Assembly: GCF_000286075.1 (NCBI RefSeq)
Contig: NZ_AJTZ01000003.1
Span: 1-64,000, forward strand
Direction of reading: 5' to 3'
Source: Streptococcus ratti FA-1 = DSM 20564
GTDB lineage: Bacteria > Bacillota > Bacilli > Lactobacillales > Streptococcaceae
DNA length: 64,000 bases
The position numbers were made by a program, and so were the translations under genes. The notes under the pieces are model-generated. The model searched no databases and was not told the origin of the DNA. It worked only from the letters and a program-made list of their open reading frames with translations. Of this stretch, positions 10,116 to 19,672 are shown piece by piece. Numbering within the stretch: the stretch's first letter is position 1; every line of letters begins with the position of its first letter.

Positions 10116-10343
10116 TTAAAATAACTTCTCTTCAAGCAATATTCTTGCAGCGTCTATATCATAACCATTATTTAAACAATCCAATTCAATAATTTTTTCA
10201 ATTTCATTTGTATTTCTATTATATAAGTACATAGATTCAGTATCAATAAGTAACACTTTAAGCAAATAGATATCTTTTGAATCAATAATCTTATTTTTCT
10301 TTTTATCTAATATACATTTGTCTAAAAAGGTATACGACTTTAA
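10116..10343 (-). pseudogene. In-frame C-terminal extension cut off by a stop codon
   Basis: After the TAA at 10344-10346 the same frame stays open for 75 codons to the TAA at 10116-10118. The segment reads like real protein (KNKIIDSKDIYLLKVLLI, EIEKIIELDCLNNGYDI, ARILLEEKLF) but has no ATG near its beginning and no ribosome site. It is best explained as the former C terminus of the upstream gene, separated by a nonsense change. Confidence 0.55.
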
Positions 10344-11204
10344 TTACCCTAACAGTTCTTTTTCTAAAGCAATGTTCAGCTTGACTTCAACAGGTAAGTA
10401 CAAGCCCGCTATCTTAATGACATTATCAACAAATTTAACATTTTCACTAGATTTATAACAGGCACATTCTTTATAAATAGTCTTAATGTCACTTAGTTCT
10501 TTTAGTAAATAGTCAACATAAAAAACTCTAAATTGATATTCTAAAAAGAACTGCCGTCTATACATGTTTCCCATCTCTAGCCAATTCTCTTGATTGATGC
10601 TTTTCATGGGAAATGGACTAGCCTCTACAGATAACAGAGTGCTTAACCCTTGATTTTTACGACAGATTAGATTTTTTAATTCAGAAAATTCCATACCCAA
10701 CACAGGAGTAATACCCGATTGTCTAGAAATATGAATAAATTCTCTAAAATCATCTATTGCTATAGGATTTCTTAATACTTTAACATTATCAATTCCGCTA
10801 TAAATATTTGAACCCCAATGAAAACTATTTATATAAGAAAAATCATCTCGAAATAATCTACCTCTTACCTGACCGAGAGCAAAAATACTAGCACCAAACT
10901 TGCTATAGTAGTACTCGCCTTTATCAAGTAGCAAAAATAATTTTGTAACTTCCTCTACACCAAATACATCAGCATCTTTTACTTCATTTAATTGTTTCCT
11001 TAATCGTCTAATAGTGTTAATTGATGTTTTAGAATACATAAAAAATATTATATCTCCAGCTTTTGACCACCTTGGCACTGTCCATTCAAATTCTTCACCT
11101 GATAATATCAATTCAATGTTCAATTCATCAATTTGCAATAGCTCCTCTAAAGTTTTAGGAAATGATGAGTTTGCTATAAAGGCCTGTACTTGATTTACCA
11201 TCAT
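10344..11204 (-). CDS. Unrecognised 286-residue protein, probably C-terminally truncated
   Basis: I do not recognise the family. No signal peptide or membrane segment is seen. The N-terminal third contains EWTVPRWSKAGDIIFFMY followed by a basic helix with RRLRKQLNEV, faintly like EVE/PUA-type folds; this is only an impression. The frame continues for 75 codons past the stop, so the ancestral protein was probably about 362 residues. The gene is 6 bp downstream of tmcAL and looks AT-richer than its neighbours, hinting at acquisition. Confidence 0.6.
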   Translation of the reverse strand: MMVNQVQAFIANSSFPKTLEELLQIDELNIELILSGEEFEWTVPRWSKAGDIIFFMYSKTSINTIRRLRKQLNEVKDADVFGVEEVTKLFLLLDKGEYYYSKFGASIFALGQVRGRLFRDDFSYINSFHWGSNIYSGIDNVKVLRNPIAIDDFREFIHISRQSGITPVLGMEFSELKNLICRKNQGLSTLLSVEASPFPMKSINQENWLEMGNMYRRQFFLEYQFRVFYVDYLLKELSDIKTIYKECACYKSSENVKFVDNVIKIAGLYLPVEVKLNIALEKELLG

Positions 11205-11210
11205 AGAATT

Positions 11211-12308
11211 CTACTTCTTTCTGATATTCACCGGCACTCGTCCCCAGGTCTGTTCAAGGATTTCTGGATTTCCGAGTTGATAGACCTGGTCGGCTTGCTG
11301 GGTTAAGGTGTCCCATGGCTGCGAGCCTATACGGGAGATAAGCTGGGTCTTGTCTTTGATGCTGGAGAGATGCTGACGTCCTTTCTCCGTAAAACCAAGG
11401 ACATGGACACCTTTTGGCAGGTCAGCTTCACGCGCATTGACTAGGATATAAGTCAGGATGCGGCGCACGCGCGCTTTGGTATAGCGCTTGGTGGCGACAG
11501 CTTCTACCAACTGGTCAATGTCGGTCACCTGCCGGATGGCTTTTTTGATGCGGGCAGCCACTTCTTCGTTGACCTGAAAGACTTGTGTCAGGTCTGGCTG
11601 GGTCGCAATTTGATATTTCAGAAGTTGAAAATAGTCAGCCCAAGTCACTTGCGGACTCGCTTGAAACAGGTCGGGGTTAGGCACGCCCTTAGCCACAAAA
11701 CTTTTATCTTGTCTATGATGGCGCAGGCTGGTTGCGGAAGCGTAAAGCCTTTCTTTTTCCTCAGAATGGTAGGCTGCTCCCTGACGCTGAACAGGAGTCA
11801 GTTTGATGTCTTTTCCTGCACAAGCTTTGGCGTAGGCCAAGCCTAAAATATGGTTGGGCGTATCACCGGTAAAGTCAATACCTGCAAAAGTTTCCCACAT
11901 GAGCTGTGTTTTTTGGAGATAGCTGAGCTCCTCAGGTAGTGTCGAAAGAAAAGCTGTCATCTGCTCTGCTTTTTTGCCATAAAGGGCTGATAAACGCTGG
12001 TAATCAAGGACTTCTTCCGTGCCGAAAGCAAGGGTATCTATGCCCAGCTTACGCAAAATGTCCACGGCCCCCTGAGCAAAATAATCGGCCGACTGAACTG
12101 CCACTAAAAAGGGCAATTCAACCACGAGGTCGGCTCCATTTGCCAGCGCCATTTGCGCCCGCGTCCACTTATCAATGATAGCGGGCTCTCCCCGCTGCAC
12201 AAAATTGCCAGACATAGCTACAATTTTGAGACCGTTATCTTGATTCAAAAGATACTTGTGCCCATTATGAAAGGGATTGAATTCGGCGATGATGCCTGTG
12301 ATGGTCAT
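11211..12308 (-). CDS. tmcAL: tRNA(Met) cytidine acetate ligase TmcAL (YlbM family)
   Basis: Uses acetate and ATP to acetylate the wobble cytidine of elongator tRNA-Met (ac4C34). The 365-residue protein starts [21 protein letters not shown], the nucleotidyltransferase HxGH-type motif, followed by [11 protein letters not shown] and a long helical C-terminal domain. It overlaps the last 4 nt of the fic remnant (12305-12308). Confidence 0.92.
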   Translation of the reverse strand: MTITGIIAEFNPFHNGHKYLLNQDNGLKIVAMSGNFVQRGEPAIIDKWTRAQMALANGADLVVELPFLVAVQSADYFAQGAVDILRKLGIDTLAFGTEEVLDYQRLSALYGKKAEQMTAFLSTLPEELSYLQKTQLMWETFAGIDFTGDTPNHILGLAYAKACAGKDIKLTPVQRQGAAYHSEEKERLYASATSLRHHRQDKSFVAKGVPNPDLFQASPQVTWADYFQLLKYQIATQPDLTQVFQVNEEVAARIKKAIRQVTDIDQLVEAVATKRYTKARVRRILTYILVNAREADLPKGVHVLGFTEKGRQHLSSIKDKTQLISRIGSQPWDTLTQQADQVYQLGNPEILEQTWGRVPVNIRKK

Positions 12309-12859
12309 GTGAAATCCTGCCTTAATTGATACTGTCTATTGCGATTTTGTCCTGTTTTAATAAGCAGTCCCAATTCTGTAAACCTTGCTAGATAGCTCCT
12401 TGCTGCAGAAGGACTGAGGTTTGATAATCCTTGAAACTCTCGGTTACTTATCGTGCCATGCTTTTTCAAATATTTTTCTAGTAAATTAAAATATAGCAAT
12501 TCTTTATCGTTCATTTTATCGCCTACTTTATCGCTCTTTTCTATGAGCGAATAATCCTGCAAAGTTTCTAAAATAGCGTCTAGCATAAGTTCGATAAAAA
12601 CTGTTGCATCGTTCTGATGATTGCTGAGCGATAAGCTATCGTAGTAGGCTTGCTGATGTTTGTAAATAACCGTCTCAATAGGAATCCATTCAAAGATATC
12701 CTGCCATTGATAGAGAATCAGACTCTGCCATAGTCGTCCCATACGACCATTCCCATCAATGAACGGATGAATACTTTCAAATTGGATATGAAGAGGAGCC
12801 ATTTTGGTCACTATATTCTCTTGACTAATGACATAATCTTTTAATAATTGTTCCATCAA
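12305..12859 (-). pseudogene. Truncated Fic-domain protein (184 residues)
   Basis: Contains the Fic core motif HPFIDGNGRMGRL (His31 onward), which transfers AMP or another nucleotide to target proteins, and a C-terminal winged-helix segment (TISNREFQGLSNLSPSAARSYLARF). Relatives of this type are about 300-380 residues; the N-terminal helices are missing. The frame stays open upstream to about 12990 without an ATG, and part of it (SYRGATNEPVQL) still resembles the loop preceding the Fic core. It is therefore probably an N-terminally decayed gene, though the ATG at 12859 could still give a short product. Confidence 0.7.
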
Positions 12860-12958
12860 GGGGCGAATTATATAGAGTTGAACCGGCTCGTTAGTGGCTC
12901 CACGATACGAGCAGGAACCTTTCGACAGGCCCCGCTTCCATCCTTGTCTATTACTTTT

Positions 12959-13024
12959 ATTATACCATAGTCCGGAACAATAGATGTTTTAACGGAACAA
13001 TATTTTACGATTTACGGAACAATA
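12959..13024 (-). promoter_or_regulatory. Extended -10 promoter with three direct repeats upstream
   Basis: TGGTATAAT on the minus strand (12959-12967) is a strong extended -10. Upstream the 10-mer cggaacaata (plus-strand sense) occurs three times, at 12973, 12993 and 13015, spaced 20 and 22 bp, about two helical turns. The array resembles tandem operator half-sites or an activator array. The downstream gene is the fic remnant. Confidence 0.5.
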
Positions 13025-13077
13025 AAAAGCTATCTCCAAATAGCCAGCTTTTGTCACTACTGACTCATGCTGTTTCT

Positions 13078-13767
13078 TTAGTCAATGAGCCAAGTCCCCG
13101 TTATCAAATAAGCGACCAAGTCTGAACATAAAACAAAGGTCGCTAGAAAAACCAGGCCTGTCACCATATTTCTAACAGGCTGCCTATGTTTTGCTATAAG
13201 CTTATTAAACCATTTTGTAAATGCCAGATGCTTGTTAGTCAAAATGGTAAGCGTCAGTAAAAAAAGGGGCAGCTGGCTTAAAAGAACCCAGATAAGGTTG
13301 CTCATAAAAGCTAATACTAAATGCCGCTGTCCTGAAAGGGCTAAAACAGCAATGAAGGTGGGGTCAATGAGAGCTGTCACAATCATAAAGCCAATCATCC
13401 CCCAAAGCCCCTTTTTACCTCCCTTTGCTGCCTTATCTGGCGCAGTCTTTTCGATAGCTCGCAGTCTCTTTAACCCTAAAATGACAAGGAAAGAGATGAT
13501 AAAAATGTAAATGACAACCCATAGACTATCAGGCAGTTTAAAGAGACTGAATAATAGGTTCTCTATGACATAGCTCAATTTATTGCCAAAAATAGCAGAT
13601 AAAACCGTTCCCAGCAGACTGGTTCCCAGAAAAACACCTAGCGTATAAATGAGGGCTTTCTTCTTATCAAGTCCTTTAGCCAAGCCACCAAGCAACAGTA
13701 ACATACCTACAGGATCAATGCCGGCAAAGCCAAGTCCCACAATAATCAGTAAATTTGCCATATCCAC
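13078..13767 (-). CDS. GAP/LysE-like integral membrane protein
   Basis: The 229-residue protein has about six hydrophobic segments with a charged loop near residues 100-118 (RLRAIEKTAPDKAAKGGKK). An Asp-Pro pair lies in the first (GLGFAGIDPVGMLLLLGGLAKG) and in the fourth membrane region (TALIDPTFIAVLALSG). This inverted-repeat pattern is seen in GAP and LysE-type transporter families. Substrate unknown. It is transcribed alone; no partner gene is evident. Confidence 0.65.
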   Translation of the reverse strand: MDMANLLIIVGLGFAGIDPVGMLLLLGGLAKGLDKKKALIYTLGVFLGTSLLGTVLSAIFGNKLSYVIENLLFSLFKLPDSLWVVIYIFIISFLVILGLKRLRAIEKTAPDKAAKGGKKGLWGMIGFMIVTALIDPTFIAVLALSGQRHLVLAFMSNLIWVLLSQLPLFLLTLTILTNKHLAFTKWFNKLIAKHRQPVRNMVTGLVFLATFVLCSDLVAYLITGTWLID

Positions 13768-13860
13768 CTCAACACCCCAAAAGCCACTTTGTTATCATAT
13801 CAACCCTACTATAACATAAAAGTTAATATCTTCAATCCGTCAAAAGTAGCATTATTACGA

Positions 13861-14598
13861 TTATTTCTCACACACAAAGAACCATCTCCTGCTTGTATCC
13901 CTAGGTTCCTTATCCTCAAAATCCGCGTAGACTTTGACATTCTTAAAACCTGCCTGCTCCAGCAAAATATCGTAGGTCAGCAAATCGTAGGTTCGTTCTT
14001 CGTGAACCTCGTCATAGCGGGTAAAGCGGCCGTCTTCGTCTTGGATGAAAAAGGTTAGTTCATGCACAACAGAATGCGGTGCTTGGTCGGCATAGGTGTC
14101 CCAGACCATAGCAAAGTCTTCGGCATTTTCATGGTAGGAATAGCCCGGAAAGACCTCATCTGTCTGATAGGTCGAGTGCACATCAAAAATAAAAGTACCA
14201 CCATCATTGAGATGAGCGTAAACCTGCTCGAAAACATCACCTACAGCTGCCTCATCTTCCATATAGCAAATGGAATCCGAATAACAGGTCACATAATCAA
14301 AGGTCCCAACCGACGACAAATCCAGCATATTGCCCTGAACAAAGGGAATAGCCAAGTGCGCTGCCTCAGCTCGTTTGCGCGCTAAGTCTAGCATATCCTC
14401 ACTCAAATCCAAACCTGTCACATCAAAACCAGCCTGCTTGAAACAGATGGACTGGATACCTGTCCCACAAGCTAAGTCTAAAAGCTTTGCAATTTTCTTT
14501 TGAGGAAAATGGCGGAGCGAAAAGTCCGTCCATTGATCGTAGAGGGAGTCGTCCATGATGCTGTCATAGACGGCAGCGAATTTTTGATAGTTTCTCAT
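13861..14598 (-). CDS. Class I SAM-dependent methyltransferase
   Basis: The 245-residue protein has SAM-binding motif I as LLDLACGTGIQS (about residues 40-51), then GLDLSEDMLDLARKRA and the motif IV region FDYVTCYSDSICYM. The substrate cannot be read from the sequence. In streptococci it commonly lies downstream of rsfS. Here a clear terminator at 14820-14841 and 248 non-coding bases separate them, so it probably has its own promoter. Confidence 0.85.
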   Translation of the reverse strand: MRNYQKFAAVYDSIMDDSLYDQWTDFSLRHFPQKKIAKLLDLACGTGIQSICFKQAGFDVTGLDLSEDMLDLARKRAEAAHLAIPFVQGNMLDLSSVGTFDYVTCYSDSICYMEDEAAVGDVFEQVYAHLNDGGTFIFDVHSTYQTDEVFPGYSYHENAEDFAMVWDTYADQAPHSVVHELTFFIQDEDGRFTRYDEVHEERTYDLLTYDILLEQAGFKNVKVYADFEDKEPRDTSRRWFFVCEK

Positions 14599-14715
14599 AA
14601 CATTTTTCTTCTATACCTTTCTAAAGTGAAGCGGATACCTGCAAATATTCTGTTTCATGACTAAAAGTTGAGCTTAAGGATCAACTCTCTCTTCGTCACA
14701 GTAAAAAGTATCTTT

Positions 14716-14819
14716 TAGAGCCTCATTTTGCTTCTTTCTGCCCTTTCTTGTAAATTTTCAATACAGCAGAACATTGTTGTTAGAGGCTCGCTTTGCTTAC
14801 CTTTCTTCTTGTTTTCAAA
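14716..14819. repeat. Imperfect direct repeat between rsfS and the methyltransferase gene
   Basis: Two related ~45-bp stretches begin ttagagcctcattttgctt (about 14716) and ttagaggctcgctttgctt (about 14780); both end near a tcttgt...ttttcaa segment. No gene is seen in the 248-bp gap. Function unknown. Confidence 0.4.
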
Positions 14820-14841
14820 AACCTTGCCAAGCGGCAAGGTT
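14820..14841 (-). terminator. Rho-independent terminator of the yqeG-rsfS operon
   Basis: Perfect 9-bp stem AACCTTGCC / GGCAAGGTT with a GCTT loop followed by TTTG on the minus strand, 5 bp after the rsfS stop. Confidence 0.85.
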
Positions 14842-14846
14842 GTCTG

Positions 14847-15200
14847 TTATGCTAAATACTCTGCCACATCCACCATCGGTGCTTCATGCCAAAGTTTTTC
14901 AAGATTGTAATGGTAACGTTCTTCTTCTGAAAAGATATGCACAACGACATCATTGAGGTCAAGCAGCACCCAGCCACCTTTAGAATCGCCTTCAATATGG
15001 CTGGCATCGCCTCCAGCTTCAAGTACTTTTTCACGGATATTATCGGCAATAGCCTCCAGCTGACGGCTGTTGGCTGCATGCATAATAACAAAATAATCCG
15101 TCAGAGTAGTCAGCCCCTGCAAATCCATGACAACAATGTCTTCAGCCCGCTTTTCATCAGCGGCTTTAACAATTAATTCCAGTAATTCTTTTTCCTTCAT
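14847..15200 (-). CDS. rsfS: Ribosomal silencing factor RsfS
   Basis: Binds ribosomal protein L14 and blocks subunit joining, also used in late 50S assembly. The 117-residue protein has the DUF143 core: [19 protein letters not shown], then [38 protein letters not shown]. It is the last gene of the yqeG-yqeH-yhbY-nadD-yqeK-rsfS operon and starts directly after the yqeK stop. Confidence 0.95.
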   Translation of the reverse strand: MKEKELLELIVKAADEKRAEDIVVMDLQGLTTLTDYFVIMHAANSRQLEAIADNIREKVLEAGGDASHIEGDSKGGWVLLDLNDVVVHIFSEEERYHYNLEKLWHEAPMVDVAEYLA

Positions 15201-15794
15201 TTAATCCTCTCTTAAATACCCTACATAAGCATTATAGGTCTCAATTGTCTGCGGGTAAATAGGTACAGCCTGATGCGCCAGATGCTCAACCGTATGAACG
15301 GTTTCAAAGGCTACTGCCTCATCCAGCGATTGCTCCGCTATTTCACGCGCCTTGTCCACTCCCGGGAAATCGCGATTGCACTCAATATAGTCTGCAACAT
15401 AGACAATCTTATCCAGCATGGTCATATCAGAACTGCCAACCGTATGAATTTCAATTGCCCGCAGAATCTCTTTATCCTTTAAACCTAAATCTTCTTGAAT
15501 TTTGTAAATGCCAACAAGACCATGCCAGACTTCATTCCCCCAATTTTTGAGTTCAGGGTTCAACTGGTATTTATCAATTAAGGCTAAGAAAGCCTCATCT
15601 GAGAGCTCTTTGGCGTAATCGTGCAAAAGCCCTGCAAGCCCTGCTTTGTCAGGATTATAGCCATTAATCTCAGCCAAATAGATACTTGCTTTTTCCACCC
15701 CCAGCATATGCTGCAGGCGTTTTTTAGAGACCTGAGCCTTGAGTTTTTCCAGCAGGCTCTCACGGGTCATGCCAACATAGGTTTCATAGGTCAT
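15201..15794 (-). CDS. yqeK: YqeK, HD-domain bis(5'-nucleosyl)-tetraphosphatase
   Basis: Symmetrically hydrolyses Ap4A to ADP. The 197-residue protein shows the HD metal site in [13 protein letters not shown] and [11 protein letters not shown], then [17 protein letters not shown] and [17 protein letters not shown]. It overlaps nadD by 4 nt and adjoins rsfS, so the three are translationally linked. The nadD-yqeK pairing is standard in Firmicutes. Confidence 0.93.
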   Translation of the reverse strand: MTYETYVGMTRESLLEKLKAQVSKKRLQHMLGVEKASIYLAEINGYNPDKAGLAGLLHDYAKELSDEAFLALIDKYQLNPELKNWGNEVWHGLVGIYKIQEDLGLKDKEILRAIEIHTVGSSDMTMLDKIVYVADYIECNRDFPGVDKAREIAEQSLDEAVAFETVHTVEHLAHQAVPIYPQTIETYNAYVGYLRED

Positions 15795-16423
15795 TGATAG
15801 AGCCCTTCTTTCTCAATATAATCCAGAACCGATTTAGGCAGCAGAAAATTAGGTTTTCGATTCTTCCCAATAAATTCTCTGAGCATGCTGGATGAGATAT
15901 CCATCAGAGGCACATCCACCCAAATCACCGGATAAGATGTTCCAGCCTTATACTTAGGCCGCTGAACACCGACAAACTGCACCAGCTGCATTAAGTCATC
16001 AATCTTATGCCATTTAGGCAAATAATCCACCATATCAGCTCCAATGATGAAATAATAATCCACATCAGGATTTTTTTCTGTCAGCAATTTCATAGTATCG
16101 TAGGTGTAGCTGACTCCTTTTCGTTCAAGCTCTATGGTCTCAATATCCAGGCCTTCAATGCCTTCAATCGCTAGCTGCAGCATCTTTAGGCGGTGCTGCT
16201 CATCAATCGTTTCTTTCTTATCAACATGAGGCGGTATAAATTCAGGCATCAAAAGCACCTGGTCAAGTCCCAGCTGCTGTCTTACCTGATCAGCAACGAC
16301 CAAATGAGCATTATGGACAGGATTAAAATTTCCTCCCAAAATACCGATTTGTTTTCGGTTGCTATCTTTTTTTTCTTCTTCCAATTCCACCTTGGTAAAA
16401 GGTGTCAACAGTTCTAAAGCCAT
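15791..16423 (-). CDS. nadD: Nicotinate-nucleotide adenylyltransferase
   Basis: Transfers AMP from ATP to nicotinate mononucleotide in NAD synthesis. The 210-residue protein has the nucleotidyltransferase motif [12 protein letters not shown] (about residues 29-40) and the C-terminal SSSMLREFI. The first ~24 residues before IGILGG are a charged extension ([11 protein letters not shown]), longer than in many homologues but usual in streptococci. It overlaps yqeK by 4 nt. Confidence 0.95.
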   Translation of the reverse strand: MALELLTPFTKVELEEEKKDSNRKQIGILGGNFNPVHNAHLVVADQVRQQLGLDQVLLMPEFIPPHVDKKETIDEQHRLKMLQLAIEGIEGLDIETIELERKGVSYTYDTMKLLTEKNPDVDYYFIIGADMVDYLPKWHKIDDLMQLVQFVGVQRPKYKAGTSYPVIWVDVPLMDISSSMLREFIGKNRKPNFLLPKSVLDYIEKEGLYQ

Positions 16424-16450
16424 CTTGCCTCCATTATCAAAATCAACTCT

Positions 16451-16762
16451 TTAGATTGTTTTAACTTTAGCTGAAATTTTCCGATTATCCTTGCGGCTTG
16501 ATTCCTTGTACAGGATCAAAATACGGCCAATTTTCAGGACTGTCTCCAGTCCAATCTCCTCTTCTAAAATCTCTGCAACCTCATGGATATTCTCATCCGT
16601 ATTCTGCAAAAGTGTTACTTTAATCAATTCACGCGCATCCAGAGCGTTTCGGATACTTGTTTTGATTTGATCATTTAAACCGTTCTTGCCGATGTGAACG
16701 ATCGGTTTTAGCGAATGCGCTTGACTCTTTAAAAAGGCTCTTTGTTTACTTGTTAATGCCAT
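16451..16762 (-). CDS. yhbY: YhbY family RNA-binding (CRM domain) protein
   Basis: Small ribosome-assembly RNA-binding protein. The 103-residue CRM domain includes KPIVHIGKNGLNDQIKTSI with the GxxG loop, followed by ELIKVTLLQN and GRILILYK. It sits between yqeH (18 bp upstream) and nadD, the normal operon order. Confidence 0.94.
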   Translation of the reverse strand: MALTSKQRAFLKSQAHSLKPIVHIGKNGLNDQIKTSIRNALDARELIKVTLLQNTDENIHEVAEILEEEIGLETVLKIGRILILYKESSRKDNRKISAKVKTI

Positions 16763-16779
16763 AAGCTTCCTTTATCATT

Positions 16780-17886
16780 TTATATCAATGCCTTTCTGGT
16801 CACTACAGCAACTCCCTGCGGTGCCCAAGCGGCAATTTTTGCCTGTCCTGCCAGTCGAATCCAGCCTAGGCCAGAAAAAACAATATCCGTTTTTCCATCC
16901 ACAGCAAATTCGTGTCTCACCAGCTGCGGAAAATCTGCCAATTCTTCCTTGTCCGGCGGCGTCAGAAGTTCTCCTGCATGCTTTTTATAAAAAGCATCTG
17001 CCCCAGCCAGTTTTGTTCGGTGAACTTTAAGATTATTGTCAAAATAAGCTGTAAAGCCCTGCTTATTTCCCTGAAGAAAATCAAATCGTCCCAGACCGCC
17101 TAAAAAGAGGGTTTGTTCAGGATTAAGCTGATAGGTCTTAGGCTTGATTTCCTTTTTAGGACTGATATACTTGAGAGCCTTAGCTGATAAATAATGCGCC
17201 ATCTGATGGCGGTGAATGATGCCAGGAGTATCAAAAATATAACTGCCGTCATCCAGCGGAATTTCGATCTTATCCAGCGTCGTTCCCGGAAAGCGTGAGG
17301 TAGTAATCACATCCTTGTCCCCAGTAATCTCCCTAATGATGGCATTAATCAGTGTCGACTTGCCGACATTGGTAACTCCGACCACATAAACATCGCGGCC
17401 CTTGCGCAGTTTTTCAATAGACGCAATCAGCTCTTTAATGGCATAGTGATTTTGAGCACTGGTCAAGAGAACATCAAGCGGTCGCAAACCTTCCTCATGC
17501 GCACGTTCTGTCAGCCACTGTTTCACCTTGCTGGCCTTTACAGATTTAGGTAAAATATCCGCTTTATTCCCCACTAAAAGCAAATCATTGCCAGAAATAA
17601 AGCGCGGCAGACCGGGAATAACAGATCCATTAAAATCAAAAATATCAACGACATTAACAACCAGAGCGCTGCTGTCCCCCACTTCGTGCAAGAGCTTTAA
17701 AAACTCATCATCCGAAATATGAACATCGGTGATTTCATTATAATGACGCAGCCTAAAACAGCGCTGACAATAGACTTCTCCCGTTTCCAGCCCCTTTTCC
17801 AAGGCTGATTGCGGCGTATAGCCGGCACGATTTTTTTCTTCTGTTTGAATTTGGGCTCCACAGCCAATACAAAATAATGCTTCCAC
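16780..17886 (-). CDS. yqeH: Ribosome biogenesis GTPase YqeH
   Basis: Circularly permuted GTPase needed for 30S assembly. The 368-residue protein starts with a zinc finger (CIGCGAQ and CQRCFRLRHY). The G motifs follow in permuted order: G4 GNKADILP, G5 TSAQNH, G1 GVTNVGKSTLIN, G2 PGTTLDKI and G3 DTPGI. A C-terminal RNA-binding region follows. The start is immediately after the yqeG stop codon. Confidence 0.96.
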   Translation of the reverse strand: MEALFCIGCGAQIQTEEKNRAGYTPQSALEKGLETGEVYCQRCFRLRHYNEITDVHISDDEFLKLLHEVGDSSALVVNVVDIFDFNGSVIPGLPRFISGNDLLLVGNKADILPKSVKASKVKQWLTERAHEEGLRPLDVLLTSAQNHYAIKELIASIEKLRKGRDVYVVGVTNVGKSTLINAIIREITGDKDVITTSRFPGTTLDKIEIPLDDGSYIFDTPGIIHRHQMAHYLSAKALKYISPKKEIKPKTYQLNPEQTLFLGGLGRFDFLQGNKQGFTAYFDNNLKVHRTKLAGADAFYKKHAGELLTPPDKEELADFPQLVRHEFAVDGKTDIVFSGLGWIRLAGQAKIAAWAPQGVAVVTRKALI

Positions 17887-18414
17887 TTAGATTTCCTTTT
17901 TATAGACAAAGGCACCATATTTGTCTTCAATTTTTTTCCAAACACGGCGTTCACGCGCACGATTAAATTTAGTATTCCAAGCATCTGATTCCACCAAGGG
18001 TTTCACTAGAATACTTTTGATACCGGCACGATGAGCCGCACGAATATCCGTCATCAGCTGATCCCCCACCATGACCACTTCATCTTTTGAAAAGCCATAG
18101 CGGCTAATTGCTGTATTAATGCCATGCGCAAAAGGCTTCATTGCTCGGCTGACAAAGTCAACATGAAACCTCTCCACCGCACGTCTGACACGTGCATGAC
18201 TGTTATTGGAGACCACAACTACCGGCATATCCGCCTCAGTCATGCTATCCAGCCAGTCGCGCAGCTCCGGCGTCCCATCAGGATGATTCCAGGCAATCAG
18301 GGTATTGTCCAAATCCACAAGAACGGCCTTAATCCCGTGTTTTCGCAGACTATCAGGGGTTAAATCATAAACGGCTTCTACCACGAAATCGGGTCGATAA
18401 TTTTCAATACTCAC
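17887..18414 (-). CDS. yqeG: YqeG family HAD-IIIA phosphatase
   Basis: Cytoplasmic HAD phosphatase, first gene of the ribosome/NAD operon. The 175-residue protein has motif I VLVDLDNTLIAW, motif II VVVSNNS and motif III MVGDQLMTDIRAA. It starts at GTG (18414) after GGAGAAGTAA. The substrate is unknown. Confidence 0.93.
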   Translation of the reverse strand: MSIENYRPDFVVEAVYDLTPDSLRKHGIKAVLVDLDNTLIAWNHPDGTPELRDWLDSMTEADMPVVVVSNNSHARVRRAVERFHVDFVSRAMKPFAHGINTAISRYGFSKDEVVMVGDQLMTDIRAAHRAGIKSILVKPLVESDAWNTKFNRARERRVWKKIEDKYGAFVYKKEI

Positions 18415-18669
18415 TTACTTCTCCAAATACAATATTACCCTTTATTTTAACATAAAATAAAGAATAAGGCGAGGAAGAAAAAAGATGTATCAGGCTGTAA
18501 ACATGAAGAAAATGTATAAAACCCGCAGTGAATGATATGCATTTTTTAATAGTTTTAGACAGACAGCATCACAACCCACCCTTTATAGCATAATTATATC
18601 TCGCTTTTAATACATGAACCGTTTTCCAAAATCAACCAAAGAATCCAATAATAAGCCTTTACTAAATCC

Positions 18670-19578
18670 TCAGATTTTTCCTTTGCTGGCTGCTAATAAA
18701 TCTCTTACTGAAATGATGAGGACAGCCAGTATAATCAGCAGCATGCCTAAAAAATCCATGGGGTAAAAAACTTCTTTCATAATAACAGCTGAAAAAAGAA
18801 CTGCGGCTATTGGCTCAATAGTCGCTAAAAGACTGCCTTTTACTGCACCAATGAGACTAATTCCTTTTAAAAAAGCCGTATAAGCAAAGACACTGCCGAC
18901 AATAATTAAACCAAAATATGCGACAAGGTTAGCAGTTTGAAAGTGAGCATCGTATTGCCAAGTCTGATCGACAAGCGCAAACACCAATCCTCCCATCAGC
19001 ATACCCAGACCAATGACCAAAAGACTGCCCCATCGTTGAATCAATTTGATGGGCAAAAACATATAAAGAGTATAAGTCACAGCAGAAAAGAGACCCCAAA
19101 AAAGACCAGCTGGAGTCAGAGCCAGATTTTCCAACTGTCCGTGCGTTGCTATAACAAAGGTTCCCAAGGTGGCTAAAAGAATCGCAGCAACTTCGCCTAC
19201 TGTCGGCAAACTGCGATCCTTAAAACAAACAACAGCCAAAACTAAAACCGGCGCTAAATATTGCAAAACAGTTGCCGTTCCAGCATTAGTATAATGAATA
19301 GCCTGCAAATAACTAAATTGATTCAAAAGCAGTCCGCAAATACTAAAGATGAGAATTCTGATTAACGTTTTTTTATCATTAAGCACTGTTTTGACTTGCT
19401 TAGGCTGCTTCCAAATCACAAAGGCAAGCAAGATGGTGCCTGATAAGAGCATACGCAAGGCAGTCAATAAATGAACAGAAATCCCTTGCTTCATCAAATA
19501 CTGGCCCGAAACTCCCGATAATCCCCAAGATATGGCTGCCAGAACAACGAGAACTGTCCCGCTAAATGATTTTTTCAT
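18670..19578 (-). CDS. EamA-family (DMT) transporter
   Basis: Ten-helix drug/metabolite-type membrane transporter. The 302-residue protein has two EamA repeats, each beginning with a small-residue helix (GTVLVVLAAISWGLSGVSGQYL and LTPAGLFWGLFSAVTYTLYM), and the family's C-terminal helix before a basic tail (RDLLAASKGK). ATG 19578 follows TTTGGAGTAACT and is preferred over the ATG 48 nt upstream. The substrate cannot be inferred. Confidence 0.87.
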   Translation of the reverse strand: MKKSFSGTVLVVLAAISWGLSGVSGQYLMKQGISVHLLTALRMLLSGTILLAFVIWKQPKQVKTVLNDKKTLIRILIFSICGLLLNQFSYLQAIHYTNAGTATVLQYLAPVLVLAVVCFKDRSLPTVGEVAAILLATLGTFVIATHGQLENLALTPAGLFWGLFSAVTYTLYMFLPIKLIQRWGSLLVIGLGMLMGGLVFALVDQTWQYDAHFQTANLVAYFGLIIVGSVFAYTAFLKGISLIGAVKGSLLATIEPIAAVLFSAVIMKEVFYPMDFLGMLLIILAVLIISVRDLLAASKGKI

Positions 19579-19672
19579 AGTTACTCCAAATAGTCGTTTT
19601 CCCCTTATTCTAGCATATTTTTTCAATAAAAAACCAGCAAATTACTGGCTTAAGCTTCATCAGCGTTTTTTA

